64,000 nt of DNA from Tamarix chinensis (taxonomy: Eukaryota > Streptophyta > Magnoliopsida > Caryophyllales > Tamaricaceae), in the NCBI GenBank assembly GCA_030549775.1, contig CM060173.1:40682610-40746609 (forward strand), given 5' to 3'. A program made the translations under genes and the position numbers. The notes below the pieces were generated by a model. It was not told where the DNA came from. It did not search any database and worked only from the letters and a program-made list of their open reading frames with translations. The stretch's first letter is position 1; each line of letters begins with the position of its first letter. Shown here one piece after another: positions 14,222 to 26,016 of the stretch.

Positions 14222-14568
14222 ATATTAAAATAATAATAGCAAAAATACCAAAAATAATATCAATATAAATATTAACAAGAATAAAAAAAATAGTAACAAT
14301 AATAATAAAAAGGATATTACTCAAAACAAAGTGAAATAAGGGCTTCGGCCCCTTTACTAAAATAATAATAATAATAATACTAAATAAATAACCAAATTTA
14401 GTAATAATAATAATGATTAAATAATAATAATGATAAAAGCCATAATAGTATTACAAAATAATAATAACTATAATGGTAATAATAGTAAGGATAATATTTG
14501 AAGATAAAAAGAAGTAGGGTTTCCACCCTACATTGAGTAATAATAACTTAATAAATAATAATAATAAT

Positions 14569-14601
<33 letters not shown>

Positions 14602-14935
14602 AACAAAAACAACAACAACAATAACAATAATAATAATAGCAAAACTAATAGTAAAGTAGTTGTAATATTAATAACGGAGTAATAATAGTAGTAATTCAAA
14701 ATAGTAAAAATAAAAATAATTATAATTATAATAATAATAATAACACATTAATATTAATAATAGTAATAATGGAAATAATAAGAAATATAATAATAAAATT
14801 GAAAATAAAATACAATAGGGCTTCAGCCCTCAATAGATATAATAATCAAAACATTAATAATATTATTATTAGTATTATTATTATTATTAAAAATAATAAT
14901 AGTAGTATTTATATTCAAATAAATGAAATAAATTA
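14222..14935. repeat. (AAT)n/(AAC)n trinucleotide-rich block
   Basis: Long imperfect runs of AAT with AAC runs (about 14570-14630), interrupted by two short 'agggcttcrgccct'-type motifs (about 14339-14352 and 14817-14830). It corresponds to the (ATT)n block at 41160-41950 in the sister LTR. Confidence 0.85.
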
Positions 14936-16038
14936 AACTAAGGCTTATAAAAAAAGGGAAAAGGATTGAGAGGGTCTACGGTTCAACCTTAGGTTGGTGG
15001 GGATAGGCGGCACCAACAATGGTGCACGGCGGCGGCGGTGGACGGAAAAGAGAAGAAAAGGGGAAAAGTTGAATGTTGGAAAAAAGATAGGGAGAATCAA
15101 GGTGGAAGTTGGGTTGTTTAAGAATGCCTAGAGAAAGAGGAGTAGAATGGAGGTGGCAGCGCACGGCGGCGGCGGTGGTGGCTGAATGGAGAAGAAGGAG
15201 AGAAAGAGAGGAGGTGAGGGATGAAGAGGAAAAGAAATGTAGGGGAAGGTAGAAGAGGGTCTGCAGAAGAGAATGGGAGGAGAAAGAAGCGGCAGAAGTG
15301 GCTGAAGAGGTGGCAGACGGCGGCGTGAAGGGTGGCGGAGGTGGAAAAATAGGTTGGTTGAGAAGAGAACTTCGCACGGCCGGGATGGCTCGTGCAGGAA
15401 GAATTGAGGGATATGGGAAATTTGGTTAGCTAAAGGGTGGTGCAAGGAAGAGTTTGGTAGGCAGAGTGGGTGGCGGAGTTGGCTGACGGCGGTAGGGCTA
15501 GCGTCTAAAGGAGCGGCAGCGACAAGGGAGATTCCTAGGTTTCGGGAAAGAAGGATTAAGCTCAGGCTAGTATGGGGATATTTATAGGCTAAGGGTGGGG
15601 GATATGGTCAAAGGAAAGAAGGGCAGATAGGGCAGGGGTGAGTGCATCGGCCGATAATGGTTGCTGGCAAAAATTCGAATGTGGCGGGAATAGTTGCGCA
15701 TGGAGAGAGGGAAGAATGTGCACAAGAAAAATGGAGGTGGATTGGTTCAAAATGGACAACAGGTCAGGGGAGAGAGAGGAAGGAAAATGACCGGTCAAAA
15801 CGGCTGTAATCGGCTGCAAGATTTTTGGAGGTGGCGACAAAGGTTGTAGGTCGAACGTGGCTGGGGAAGGAGGAAGAAGAAGATGGGGGGAAGAATTGGC
15901 AGTTCGGGGGAGAAAAGAAGGAAATGAAAAGAAGAGGAGACCAGGTGGTCTAGGCGCGATGGGGTGGTTGCTTAAATGAAACGACGCGTTTTGGGTAAAA
16001 AGGATAAGAAATTGGGTGCACTGGCTGCCGAGGGAAGA

Positions 16039-16206
16039 AGGAAGGAAAGAAATGGGAGTGGGCCGCGGCAGGAGAAGAAAGAAGATGGGTCGTGACCAGG
16101 CCCAGTTCGGGGAAAGGGAAAAAAAAAAGAAAAGAAGAGGAAAAAGAAAGAAAAAGAAAGGAAAAGGGAAGAAGAAAAAGAAAAAGGAAAAAAGGAAAAA
16201 TGAAAA
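16039..16206. repeat. Purine tract near LTR start
   Basis: Nearly pure A/G for about 170 bp on the plus strand (pyrimidine on the LTR's own strand). It matches the CT tract at 40130-40230 in the sister copy and the GA tract at about 17555-17645 in the old LTR, so it is a conserved feature of this LTR family. The lysine-rich open frame over it is not a gene. Confidence 0.8.
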
Positions 16207-16638
16207 ATAATTAGATTGGGTATTTAAATTAATTAAAATATTTTGAGTATTTAAAAATAATAATATTTAAATAAAATAATATTTAAATCCCTTTTTAGGC
16301 TAAATTAGGATATTTAAAAGATTTTCCATAAATTCCATTTTAATTAGCAAATCACTCTAATTTTCTTCAATTAAATTATTTATAAAATTAATATTAATTT
16401 GAAACTATTTTATCCTTCGTAATTTAAATAAAATAATTTATTTTATTGATTTCCAAAATAAAATCCTTAATTAGTTTAAATACCAAAACTTCTCTAAATT
16501 AAAATACTTCTAAATTTCTTCTTAATTTGTCCTAACTAATTCCCTTTTATTTTCATAAAATTAACTTATTTAATTAATTTTCATAATAAAATCTTATTTA
16601 ATAATAAATAATAAAACTAGAATTTTTAGGGAATTTCA

Positions 16639-17854
16639 TGTATCCTTACCAATACCCTAAAACTCCTCTCCCAAGACCATAAAAAATTCACCTAATAATA
16701 AAAAAAATAACAAAAAAATTATAAATTAACCAAACAAGGAAAACCTAAGGGAGAGGAGGGTGGAAATAGAGTAAAATCAAAGCAAACTAAGTCTCGGGAG
16801 AAGTGTGGCAAAATTTGAACTAAATTTGTCAAAATTTGGTACAACCACAAGGGTTGTTCCATCAAAGTGTGATACATCTAAGGTGGTTTCTACATGAAGA
16901 AGTGAGACAACAAGGGTGGGGGTAGCATGGATGCTTGATGTTTCTAGGTGAGTGGTGGCATGGGTGGTCAACATAAGGGAGTAGCTATAACATGAAGAAG
17001 TGGCACAAAAAGTGGTGGTGTAGCATAGGAATGTGATGGTTCTATAGGATGCTTATGAAGGAGGAAGGTTGCGTGAAGGATGGACACAGTCAAGGTGTCT
17101 ATTGAGTGAAGTGTTGATGTGACAATGGATTCGTTAGCAAGGTTTTTCATGCAAGAGTGTTAAATGGGATCAAAAGTGAAAAGTTGTTCACAAAAGGGAA
17201 TAGATTATTTAGGGATAAAGTGAGAATGGAGAAAGAGATTCTAGGAGAGTTTATGTCATGTGCTAAGTGAAGTAAGGAGTGAACAGAAGATAGGGTTCTT
17301 ATAGGGGATAGGTGAAGATGCGAAATAGGGAGGAATGACTGAAAGTGCAAGGTCGAGAGACTTGGTATGGTCTTTCACGTGACACAGCTAGGGAAGGAAA
17401 GGGACAGGGTATGATGGTGGTGCACTTGGTGGTTGTGGGATAGGTTGCAATAATAGGTGCATGGGCAAATTAAGAGATAGTAGCCAAGAAGGGAAAATAG
17501 GGGGATACATAACCTAAAGAGGAAGATGGAGAAAGGTAGATTAGGATAAGAGAAGGGAAAGGAAAAAGAAAAGGAGAAAGAATAGGGAAAGGGAAAAAGG
17601 AAGAGGGAAGAAGGATGAAGGGAAAAGGTAAAAGAAAAAAGCAAAAATAAAAATGAATTTTGGGTTAAGAGTATAATTAGGTTTAGATTTAGGATTAAGG
17701 ATTAGGGTAAGATATGATATGCGGTTAGGGTTGGGTTAAAATATTATTTTCAAGAAATTGGGGTTAGATTAAAATATTAATTCCCTAAGATCAAGGTTAG
17801 AGTTAAATATGACTTACCTAAGATTAGGGTGAGGTTAAAAGTTGGGATATTACA
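16639..17854 (-). repeat. Old minus-strand LTR, part 3 of 3 (its 5' end)
   Basis: It resumes after the target duplication TGTAT with 'ccttaccaatacccta', matching the position just before the GCATGCTCC motif of copy B, then a decayed AAT-rich stretch (about 16690). A purine tract (17555-17645) precedes an end that reads TGTAATATCCC on the minus strand (17854). This order identifies it as the start of the LTR whose end is at 3932. No matching target duplication was found outside it. Confidence 0.5.
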
Positions 17855-19083
17855 ATTTATGTGGTGTTTTACTAACATTGGGAGAATGTTGAAGGACTGT
17901 TAGAAAGCAATGTTAGGACACATCTGTGGTGTAAACAAGAGCATTTGCAATTTTGGGTCGGGGAGACTATTACGGTTCTTGATTTCCTCAAGTATCTTAT
18001 GAATTAGCCATGTAAATATAGGTGCTCCCTTATTATCTAATAGTTTCTAATATTGATATTATGTCTTAGGTATGACTTGACATCTCTTCCACACATCTCT
18101 TTATGTTGTTATTATGGGATGTTGCACATATTCGACATGGTACTTAGTAGTATTGTTAGATGGATGTTGGTCTCCCTAGGACAACAAAGCCTAAACCTTT
18201 AAGCATGTGATGGACATGAGGGGTGGAAACCATCTAATATAGTATTGAGTCTTGGAACTACTTTGGCAATTGCAACTCAATAAGCCTTCATTCTTTAAGA
18301 ACAGGCTTCATACCCTACAAAGGTCATATGTTAACCATGTACCTTACCAAGATAAAGGATCTCACCATAAAAATCCTTTGATTATGACCTCATGTCAACT
18401 TTGAACAAGTAATAGCAAACTTAGTAGCCCATGGAGTATCATATGAAGTGCAATATTTGTGTTGCTTTTCCTCAAATTCTACCAAAATCACTTGTTAAAT
18501 TACATGGATAATAAGTCAATGAATTAACTCTCCTTACTAAGAAGATGGTTGCGTAGTACATGTAATGGATTTGAGGGTGCTCAAATGTGGTAGTACATGA
18601 TATGAATATTTTAACTATGTTAAAATGTGAAACATGCAGCATTTAAGGATAGTTCCTTATGGACTCTAATCTTTGATTTTGAATTGATGACCAAGGGAAA
18701 ACTTTAATGCGATGTTGAACATGAAGCTTCTAGAGGATATTCTAGTTCAAGGATGGAGGTGTGATATTGGAATTGATCAAGTTATGGGTTGACTTAATCG
18801 AGAATAAGCCATCAAAGTGAATCTTTAAGAAACAACATATAAAGAAAAGATGACAATGAATCGAGTCTGGGTTAGATCTTGTAAGACTCAAAATCGTACC
18901 CATTTACATTACTTGGACTCAAACTAGATATTTTAATACTTTAAAAATAAAAATATATAAATAAAACTTTAAAAAAATGAACTAGGAATCCAAACAATAT
19001 TAGGAAAAAAGATGACAAACAAGATCTATATATAAGATTTGGGGGATTAGGATTGAGTTTAGTACCACTGGACCCAAACATAA

Positions 19084-19084
<1 letters not shown>
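17855..19084. other. Non-coding stretch, nothing recognised
   Basis: No open frame with family features and no LTR terminus or inverted repeat was recognised. It is the left flank of the pararetrovirus locus. The last 60 bp (gattaggattgagtttagta...) lead into the ACAT/TA microsatellite. Confidence 0.5.

Positions 19085-19143
<59 letters not shown>
19085..19143. repeat. (ACAT)n-(TA)n microsatellite at left viral boundary
   Basis: About six ACAT units followed by about 17 TA units, running directly into viral DNA at 19144. The right boundary is also a TA run (30718-30739). Confidence 0.9.
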
Positions 19144-19145
<2 letters not shown>

Positions 19146-19151
19146 ATACCA
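19144..19151 (-). other. Viral primer-binding site, cut at 8 nt
   Basis: The minus strand reads TGGTATCA, the first 8 nt complementary to initiator tRNA-Met; the next bases are TA microsatellite. The viral sequence therefore stops inside the primer site. Confidence 0.7.
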
Positions 19152-19287
19152 AGACGCGCCCAAGGACCTCGGGATGGAGACGAACTACCTGAAGAATATG
19201 AACACAAAAGTATGAAAGATAGAAAGATAGTTAGAAAGAACAGATAAAGATTTGGAAAAGGAAAGGGATAGAATAAAACTCAAAAGT

Positions 19288-19293
19288 TTTATT
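19288..19293 (-). terminator. Viral poly(A) signal AATAAA (minus copy)
   Basis: AATAAA on the minus strand about 100 nt downstream of the TATA box. Caulimovirids use such a signal for terminally redundant pregenomic RNA. The equivalent plus-copy site is 30556-30561. Confidence 0.65.
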
Positions 19294-19387
19294 AATTTGG
19301 GGTTTTGTTACAAGTTTGAGGATAGGTGGTTGTATTATAAGCAAGTGTAAATTTTTTCCGACCCCTTCAAATGAACCACTAAGTCCC

Positions 19388-19395
19388 CTTTTATA
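19388..19395 (-). promoter_or_regulatory. Viral promoter TATA box (minus copy)
   Basis: TATAAAAG followed by GGG on the minus strand, in the intergenic region between the second ORF and the primer site. It is conserved with the plus copy (30446-30453). Confidence 0.65.
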
Positions 19396-19829
19396 GATAG
19401 AAGGGGGTCCTAATAGTTCCAGTTTGAAAAGTGAATTCGGGAATCCACCAAGGTAAACAGTAAAAAGTACACAGTAAAAGGTGTACTAAAAGTTTGAACA
19501 ATAAAAGGTAAAAAGTACAATGAACAGTAAAAGTAACCTAAGAAAGTCAAAAGTAATCGATGTGCGTCCTTTTGCCACAGATTCCTTTGTCTTTTCTTCT
19601 TTTGCCCTTCGGTCTCTTTTACCCGTGCTTTTACCTTTAGTCAAAAGTGTCAGTCGCCGAAAGTGTCCTTTCTGGAATCATACACTTTTGCTCACGACGC
19701 TTTTGTCTTTGTCTCGAACCTTTGTGCTGGTAGAATAATCTTTGTCTGCCATCAATTTGATGCGTTGTGTTGTGTATGCCTACGCCTCGAATACTTATAC
19801 TTGCACTATTATCGAATACTGGGGAGTAT

Positions 19830-21194
19830 CCCGTAACAATCATCTTCATTTTCGTCACTATAATCTGGTGTTGGAGCAGATGACGAGGAGGAAGGCTTCT
19901 CCTTCTTTGACTGAGAAAGTACCTGGTTGAGGATAGTCAAGTACTCATCTTTATATTTTGCAGCTACAAGTTTTGCAGCAGTGGCTGACTTCTGAGCCAG
20001 GACCTTTGTTTCAGAGGGGCTGGCTAGAATTTGTTTCGAAGAAGACAGCTGCTTTGCTTTGACACATCTTCCAGCTGCTTGTTCGGAGAGCTTCTTGAAC
20101 GTTTGATACTTTGTCCACCATTTGACCTTGAATCATCTGACCAAGGTTGGGACACCACCGATCTCATGTATCTCAGAGATCCATGCAAATACCGAGGGAT
20201 AGAACCGTTTAGAACAAAAGTGGAAGATAGGGGACAAAACCCTATCATTTTGTGTGGGTTGGTAAAGGCTTTGGAATAGGTCGAGAGATTTTGAAACCTC
20301 TTTAGGTAGGATTTCGAGTATGGATCCGAAATCTTTCCACCAACGGAGGAACCAAAAGGGTAATTTGTTCTGGTTAAAGCTTTGAAAAAAGATCAACCAG
20401 GAATGGGATTTCCTAGAATTCTCAGTGAAGAAGGAATTCCACCAGGCTTGTTGGTAATCCCAGTAGTTGAAATTTAGTTTTGTGTTTGAAGCTGATTTGT
20501 ACGAATCAGGGAGCCAACAAGGTAGTTCAAGGCTGCGACCCAAATCCGTAGGAAGAATGACCCTATGAACCTTATAGGTTGAGTAGGCAGTTTCGTTCTG
20601 GGTTTGGGAAAGCTTAAAACGCTTGAACGAAACTGAGCCTGTAAACTCTAAGATTGACATGTAATACTCATGGGGTGTTGTAACGTCCCATGGTTTAAAA
20701 AAATATCCAGAAAATAATTTTGTTGAGGCAACAAAGGGATCCTGATGGTAAAATCCATCTTTGAGGTTTGAAATAATTTGGAAATGTGGTCTTATAAAAT
20801 ACTCAGCTTTCTTTTGGAAAGCCTGTTTGATACCAACAATATCTTCAAGCCTTGAGATTGATTTTCTCAAAGCAGGAAGTTTTGAAATTTCTTTTGAAGG
20901 AGTTTGAGGTTTTGAAAGATCTCCTTCGATTTATAAAACAGGGTTTGAAGAACTCATACCTGAGCATCCAAGTTGGGAACTCTAGACTTGTTTTGATACC
21001 TGCTGAAGAGCTTTGATTATTTCGGGTGAATGGGCGAGTGACTCGACCCATTTTTGGACCTCTGGTTTGTTGTCTTCCTTTTGAGGGGATGAAGTTGCTA
21101 CTTCATCTTCGATTATGGCTTCGTACCACGATCGGATTGGATTGGCTGCAAGAATTTCTTGCACCTTCTCTTTACCCTTCTTTTTCGGAGGCAT
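19830..21194 (-). pseudogene. Pararetrovirus second ORF (unknown function), broken, minus copy
   Basis: Starts MPPKKKGKEKVQEIL at 21194, about 60 nt beyond the RNase H frame. The same frame carries a stop at 20984-20982 and reopens as a long stretch to 20133; the remainder to about 19830 is frame-shifted and ends in a Ser-rich, acidic tail (PTPDYSDENED). The region 20650-20230 is rich in Trp, Phe and Tyr (for example WNSFF and WFLRWWKDFG). No enzymatic motif was recognised. An additional ORF after the polymerase is known in some endogenous caulimovirids and its role is not established. The 3' half is matched by 29480-30040 in the plus copy, so both copies once carried it. Confidence 0.65.
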
Positions 21195-21252
21195 TTTGTT
21201 GCAATCTTCCTTGAAGGAACTCTCTTATCAGAATGTCTAGTAAGGAGTTATC

Positions 21253-21540
21253 TTAACCTCTTATATATTCGATGTCAAAATCGAATATGGATAGGAGTGC
21301 CTGCCATCTGGCAAAGATTAGTTTGGAGGCAACGTTCTGAACATCTTTTTTGAGAATGTCCTTTGCAGATTTGCAATCGACTTGTAATAGAAATTTCTGG
21401 TTTAAGAGATCGGACTGGAATTTTGTGATGGATTGGACGATTGCGAATATTTCTTTTTTAACCATCGAGTAATTTTGTTGTGTTTGGGTCCAGTGTCCAG
21501 AAGTGAATTGGATCACTGTTTCAGATTTGGTTTGGGCCAA
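21253..21540 (-). pseudogene. Pararetrovirus RNase H remnant (minus copy)
   Basis: An open stretch with QNYSMVKKEIFAIVQSITKF and LQVDCKSAKDIL, the central and second acidic parts of a retroviral-type RNase H, followed by ARWQALLSIFDFDIEYIRG, the usual end of the domain. The first catalytic Asp region lies upstream across decayed sequence. This domain survives only in the minus copy; it is deleted in the plus copy. Confidence 0.75.
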
Positions 21541-21957
21541 GTACTGTTCGAAGGACTGGGCCTAAGACTGTTTGAGAATGCCTCTGTAACCTATTTCAGA
21601 GGCATCGGTTTCGACTATTTTGAAACAGTTTGGATTGACCAGGGTCAGGCACGGAATGGACTAAACCTAGGCTTTAATTTGTTTGATGACATTAGTATGG
21701 ACTTGGGTCCATGGTTTTGGGTTCTTCTTGAGTCAGTCATGTAATGGTTTTGCGATTTGGTTAAGATTTGGCCAAAAATCCAAAACATAGTTTAAACTAC
21801 CCAAAAACCTTTGAAGTTGTGTCTTATCTAGGATTTGATCTAGAAATCTAGATGCAAACTCTATGGACCTCTCAAAAGGTACAATAGTACCTGACTCGAT
21901 ATAATGTCCTAAGAATCTAACTCTAGTCTAGGCTAAGGATATATTTTGTTTTAATGA
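21541..21957 (-). pseudogene. Reverse transcriptase C-terminal remnant; catalytic core deleted (minus copy)
   Basis: The minus strand carries the thumb/connection part that matches 29293-29450 of the plus copy (cctagactagag..., 'gacattatatcgagtcagg'). At about 21955 the sequence jumps from the end of the protease region (plus-copy position about 28530) straight to this part (plus-copy about 29293). The roughly 750 bp holding the catalytic core is missing. Both sides share AAAATAT-CC, so the deletion looks microhomology-mediated. Confidence 0.7.
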
Positions 21958-23076
21958 GTTCAAATCATTTTTCTATCTTGTATAAGGAGATTAATTTGAT
22001 TTTTGTATATCGAATTTGCCTTAATCAAATTTAGGTTTCTTGTCTTCGGAATTTCAAGGAAGGAAAGTGTATTTTTTGTTCCTTTTGATTTGAACAAAAT
22101 TCCTGTTAAACCTACTTTGTAAGGGGTAATCAAATTAATGAATGGGGTAACTAAGATAACACTGTGACTAATATCAGGGATTATCAAATAGGTCGATTTG
22201 ATTCAAAGGTTGTTACAGATTAAATCTGCCTCACCTTTGTGCTTGATTTGAAGTCTGGAATTGCTTGTCGCAGACAATTTTTCATTAGTTTTGGAAAGGA
22301 ATCTTTTGGGTATGATCCCTTCTTTGAAGCAGTTTAAGTCAGCATTGGTATCAAATAGTGCGACAGTATTTATTTGAAAATCATCAAATAACCTAAGGGT
22401 TATACTAATCATATATTTTTAGGAAGTTATCACCCATAAAACATTAAGGAAGTCTTCTAGAATTGGTGAATTTTGAAATTTGTTCATCTTTAGATATATC
22501 CGGTTCACTGGATTCTGGAGATGTGTTTTGCAATTTTTTGGATAGTAACATTTGAATAATTTGACCATCGGATTCTTATTTTTGTTGCAACAATTTTAGT
22601 TCCTTTTTTACTTCTTTAATTTCATGTTGAAGTTTAGAAGTTGTCGGAATTATATTTTTTTATTTTTGTTGCCTTTTGAGAATCGTTGTCAAGTCATAAG
22701 CATTTGTTGGTTTTGACGGAATATTTGAAACTGGTAGTTTTGGTGGTTCAACTAGTTAGATTGATTCCATTAATTTTTCAATATATTCTTTTTTTTTTAA
22801 TGGATCAGGGATTAGGTGAACTATATCTAAGACCAGTTTTTGTTCTTTGGTCAAAACGTTCATTTGATTTTCAAAGGTCTCTTCTTCTGGGTCAGAAGGG
22901 CGATATGAAGAAGATGATGATGTCACTATTTCATCTAATTCTAAGTTTTCATTTTGCAATTCTTCATCAGATGTTTCATCTAGGAGGTTTTGAATCTTTT
23001 CCCTAGTTTCTTCATCTAAGTCTAATTCTCAGATTTGTCTATTTAATTTGCAATATGTTTGCATATCTCCTATTTT
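21958..23076 (-). pseudogene. Coat-protein tail and retropepsin remnant (minus copy)
   Basis: From 23076 downward: half of the zinc knuckle (the copy starts inside it), an acidic Ser-rich segment (22959-22756, ending MESI then TAA), a helical Lys/Glu-rich segment (about 22700-22560), then a retropepsin (22412-22203 and 22187-21960). The active-site triad reads D-T-N in LFDTNADLNC where D-T-G is normal, so catalysis would be lost. The TAA after MESI and a rearranged stretch before the protease are identical in the first duplicated unit of the plus copy (26366-26900) but absent from the second unit. This shows common descent from one defective sequence. Confidence 0.75.
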
Positions 23077-23320
23077 GTCTATTTATGCTAGCAGTTTTCA
23101 ACTCGTAACCGTCTGGACTTACTGGTCCTCACTCCGAGACTTACTCCCAGAACACACAAGCTAGAGCTTACCTCATGGCTAACACAAAAATCATGAAGTA
23201 AGTCATCTATCTTTCTGATTTTTGTGTTGGTCGTGAGGTAAGCTCTAGCTTGTGTTCTGGGAGTAAGTCTCGGAGTGAGGAGCAGTAAGTCTAGACAGTT
23301 AGGAGTCGAAAGCTGCTAGC
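23077..23320. repeat. Leader palindrome joining the two viral copies
   Basis: Arms 23087-23193 and 23216-23320 are reverse complements with about nine mismatches and a 2-nt indel, around a 22-bp loop. The right arm belongs to the leader just upstream of the movement-protein frame; the left arm is an inverted copy of it. Left of the palindrome the sequence continues into the minus-copy zinc knuckle through CCTATTTTGT, which also occurs just outside the right arm (reverse complement near 23322-23331). The junction therefore formed at about 10 bp of microhomology. Confidence 0.85.
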
Positions 23321-23339
23321 ACAAAATAGGATAGAGAAC

Positions 23340-24330
23340 ATGCATTTATTTTCTCGATCTTCTAGTTCTTCTAGCTCAGGTTCTAGGAACGACTTAGAAC
23401 TTAGAGATTCAAACAAACTAAGTGAAGAATATGAGTTTGAAAACTTTGAAGGATCCATAGATAATTGGAAACTTCCCAAAATCAAAAGGAAATGGTATAT
23501 AGGACATCAAACTAGAACATTCTTCAAACAAATTATGTGATAAAAACTAAAGAGTGTGACATTCAAATTAGCAAACCATTTGAAACCATACAAATCCTAT
23601 CAAAACAATCTGTCAAAAAACATAGGAAGAATGGCTTCAAATATATCCATTTAGGATTAGTCCAAGTGGGATTCAAATCATTGACTAGAGAAGGCCTTAA
23701 TACCTCGATTATAGCAGTATTGCGAGATGGTAGGTTAAAAAACTTTAACGATTCCATGATAGGAACCGTAGAAAGTAGCCTGTGTTTTGGTCCTATATTT
23801 TTTCATTATTATCCAAATTTTGCTCCGTCTTTGGATGATCCGAATATTATGCATGCTTTAACTTTGCAAATTAAAACTCATGGTTATGACATGTTAGAAG
23901 GATCTGTGCCTGTAGTTGTAACCTATAGGATTCACTATAAGGTAAGCAAAACGACATTCAAAACAAACACAAAAATTCAAACCATTAAAGGAGAAACCTT
24001 CATGCTGCAAACTGATGACTCAAAATCCAATGTAGTCGTACCAAAAACAATCAAATGGAATGAGGTAGAACTCCCTGAGGATTGGACTTTAGAAAAAGCC
24101 TTACCACCCTAGGAAGAAAAAGAGAAACCTGTAATTCCAAAACCAAATACAAATATTAAGCAAATAACCCAACTTGATGATGGAACAATAAAACTTAGCT
24201 TTCGTAGGAGTCCTAGCCTTAAGATTAAGGTTGACACCTCGACTATTTCGACCTTAGACTTAGGTAAAGTCTCAAACCTTCTGAAAGTAATAATTTGGAA
24301 GACAAAAATTAAAAAAGGAATTCGGTAGAT
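23340..24330 (+). pseudogene. Pararetrovirus movement protein, broken
   Basis: The reading frame starts at ATG 23340 with a Ser-rich stretch, shifts frame near 23537, then stays open to TAG at 24110-24112. The core (about 23620-24020) has GLVQVGFKSLTREGLNTSII, an Arg-Asp turn (LRDGRL), and a FNDSMIGTVESSLCFGP block, typical of the 30K-superfamily movement proteins that line plasmodesmata. A charged tail (about 24113-24330) follows in the same frame until the next stop. Position at the 5' end, ahead of the coat protein, fits caulimovirid order. Only this copy of the gene is present; the minus copy ends before it. Confidence 0.8.
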
Positions 24331-26016
24331 GAAACACCTAGACAATCATTTAAAGGTGCAAATTATGAAACCAGAATTCCCAAATCATTTTATCAAAAAC
24401 AGAAAAATGAAGAATCAGATCAAACAAATCTAGAAACAAACACTCCACCTGATTCTCCAAATTATTTTGACATAACTGAAAATCAATTAATTGTTCTTGA
24501 AAAAGAATTTGTAATTGATAAAGAATTTATCAAAAAAGATTTCTATTCAGAAGAAAACACCAAAAAGAGAAAATGGTTTTTAAAACATTGGATGGAACAA
24601 AGGGATTATATTTAGTCTAAATATTACCGATTCATGCAAGAAAACAAAGTCAAAATACTTTTCTTCGATTGGTTAGCAATGGATTTAAAACGGATAGGAA
24701 TAAAGTTTCCTTTTGAAACCAAAAACCTAGTAACCACTCGGAACAAAACAAAAACATGGCAAACAGAAAGAGAAATTATTGAAACAGAGCACCCGCCTCC
24801 GCAAAACATCAAAATGACTTCTGGAGAAAACACCGTGGAATTAAAACCTCTTCGAATGCCTAAGGATGAAGAAACTAAAAATGTTAAGAAAATTTTCCTT
24901 CAAAATAATTATACAAACATTCATCTGAACACAATTGGAACCCAGTTAGTAAAATTGGACAAACAAATTCAAAAGACAATTTTACTGGCAATTCAAACAG
25001 TTTCTGAATAAAAAAATTTAGAACAAAAGAAAATGCTTGTATTCAAACCTTTCGAATTATCAAAGTTAAGTCAGAAATCAATCCAAACTGGAAAAGATGA
25101 GTTATTAAAGGCAATAAAAGAAAATTTGGATCAAATTGCCCCTTCAACTTCATCAAACCAAATCTAAATTTATGACACACTTGAACAAAATTCACAAATA
25201 AATATGATAAACGAAACTGATCAAATAGAAAACGATGAGCCTTATGATCTAGGTCCATTATCCCTAGAAAAACTGCACGTGACCTTAGATTAGAGATCAG
25301 GCCCAACAAAATTAGTTTATCCCAATTATAAAGAATCATCACTGTATGAAGGGAACATAGATAGCCTGTCTGAATATCAAATTTTAAACCTATTACAACA
25401 AATCACAATGGCAGCTAATGCCTACAAAACCCAAATAAACACTTTTGATACATCCATAGCAGAACTCCTGATAGCAGGATTCTCGGGACAACTCAAAGGA
25501 TGGTGGGATTTCCACTTAACATCAGAAGAACAATCACAAATTTTAGATGCCATTAAATTAGATGAAAATGATGAAATCATCTTTGAAAATGGTGAACCGA
25601 TGTCTGATGCCGTAGTATCCCTTATCTTATCTATATCTCTGCACTTTGTAGGTGATATGTCACACCTTAAAGATAAAAACACAGAACTTCTTTCAAAACT
25701 TAAGCGTAAACACCTTAGTGATTTCTAGTGGTATAAAAACACAATCCTGACTAGAGTAATGCTTAGGGATGATTCAAACCAACCATTTTGGAAAGAAAAA
25801 TTTCTAGCAGGCCTCCCCCCTTTATTAGGTGAAAAGGTTAGAAATAAAATCAAAGAAGCTCATGGAAATCAAATTCCTTATAACAGATTTACCTATAGTG
25901 AATTAATTAGTTTCACACAAAAAGAAGGTTTAAAAATCTGTCAAGATTTAAAATTACAAAGACATCTCAATTGGGAGATGAATAAAACAAAAAAAAGAAC
26001 TAGGTTCTTTCTGTAA
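24331..26016 (+). pseudogene. Pararetrovirus coat-protein region, broken
   Basis: Three main open pieces, 24634-25011, 25408-25728 and 25759-26016, separated by stops. The diagnostic caulimovirid coat motif GFSGQLKGWWD lies at about 25480-25512, followed by an acidic insert and the helical FWKEKFLAGLPPLLGEKV segment (about 25790). The upstream piece is Lys/Glu-rich (KPLRMPKDEETKNVKKIFLQ), as in N-terminal coat regions. The C-terminal basic tail (KKSKQKYLPAPQQQKQIPYY, about 26085-26145) lies across a frame break. The protein would have packaged the genome; here it is multiply interrupted. Confidence 0.8.

Larger units (their letters stand above)
11709..16638 (-). mobile_element. Solo LTR, 4.93 kb, with target duplication (copy B)
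   Basis: On the minus strand it starts TGAAATTCCC (16638) and ends GGGGTGTTACA (11709). The flanks are TGTAC (11704-11708) and TGTAT (16639-16643), a 5-bp target duplication with one C/T change. The module order is the same as in the 39699-44133 copy read in the opposite direction: pyrimidine/purine tract, GC-rich block (about 15000-16000), (AAT)n block, a GCATGCTCC motif, 'gatcggtcac' modules, the 'cccatgaaacgggtgatc' motif, then the terminal 'accaagtgctaagg' stretch. There is no gag/pol, primer site or second LTR, so it is best explained as a solo LTR left by LTR-LTR recombination. A non-autonomous large element is the alternative. Proline- and leucine-rich open frames inside it are by-products of the GC block and the microsatellite. 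Confidence 0.75.

Noticed and set aside
14451..14699. Minus-strand open frame of poly-Leu/Ile
   Set aside because: Product of the (AAT)n/(AAC)n block in a solo LTR; no protein family.
14976..15840. Pro/Ser-rich minus-strand frames
   Set aside because: They lie in the GC-rich block of the solo LTR, are not conserved as protein in the sister copy (40230-41130), and overlap in several frames.
16016..16210. Lysine-rich 64-codon frame
   Set aside because: Encoded by a purine tract.
17640..17854. Telomere-like TTAGGGT phrases
   Set aside because: Only scattered, degenerate copies without array structure; explained as the 5' end of an LTR.
3932..17854. Target duplication around the oldest LTR
   Set aside because: Flanking bases CAACT and ATTTA do not match; the left side continues into internal DNA (primer site), so no duplication is expected there.
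23077..23320. CRISPR-like or bacterial palindrome
   Set aside because: Single pair of inverted viral leader copies in plant DNA; no repeat-spacer structure.
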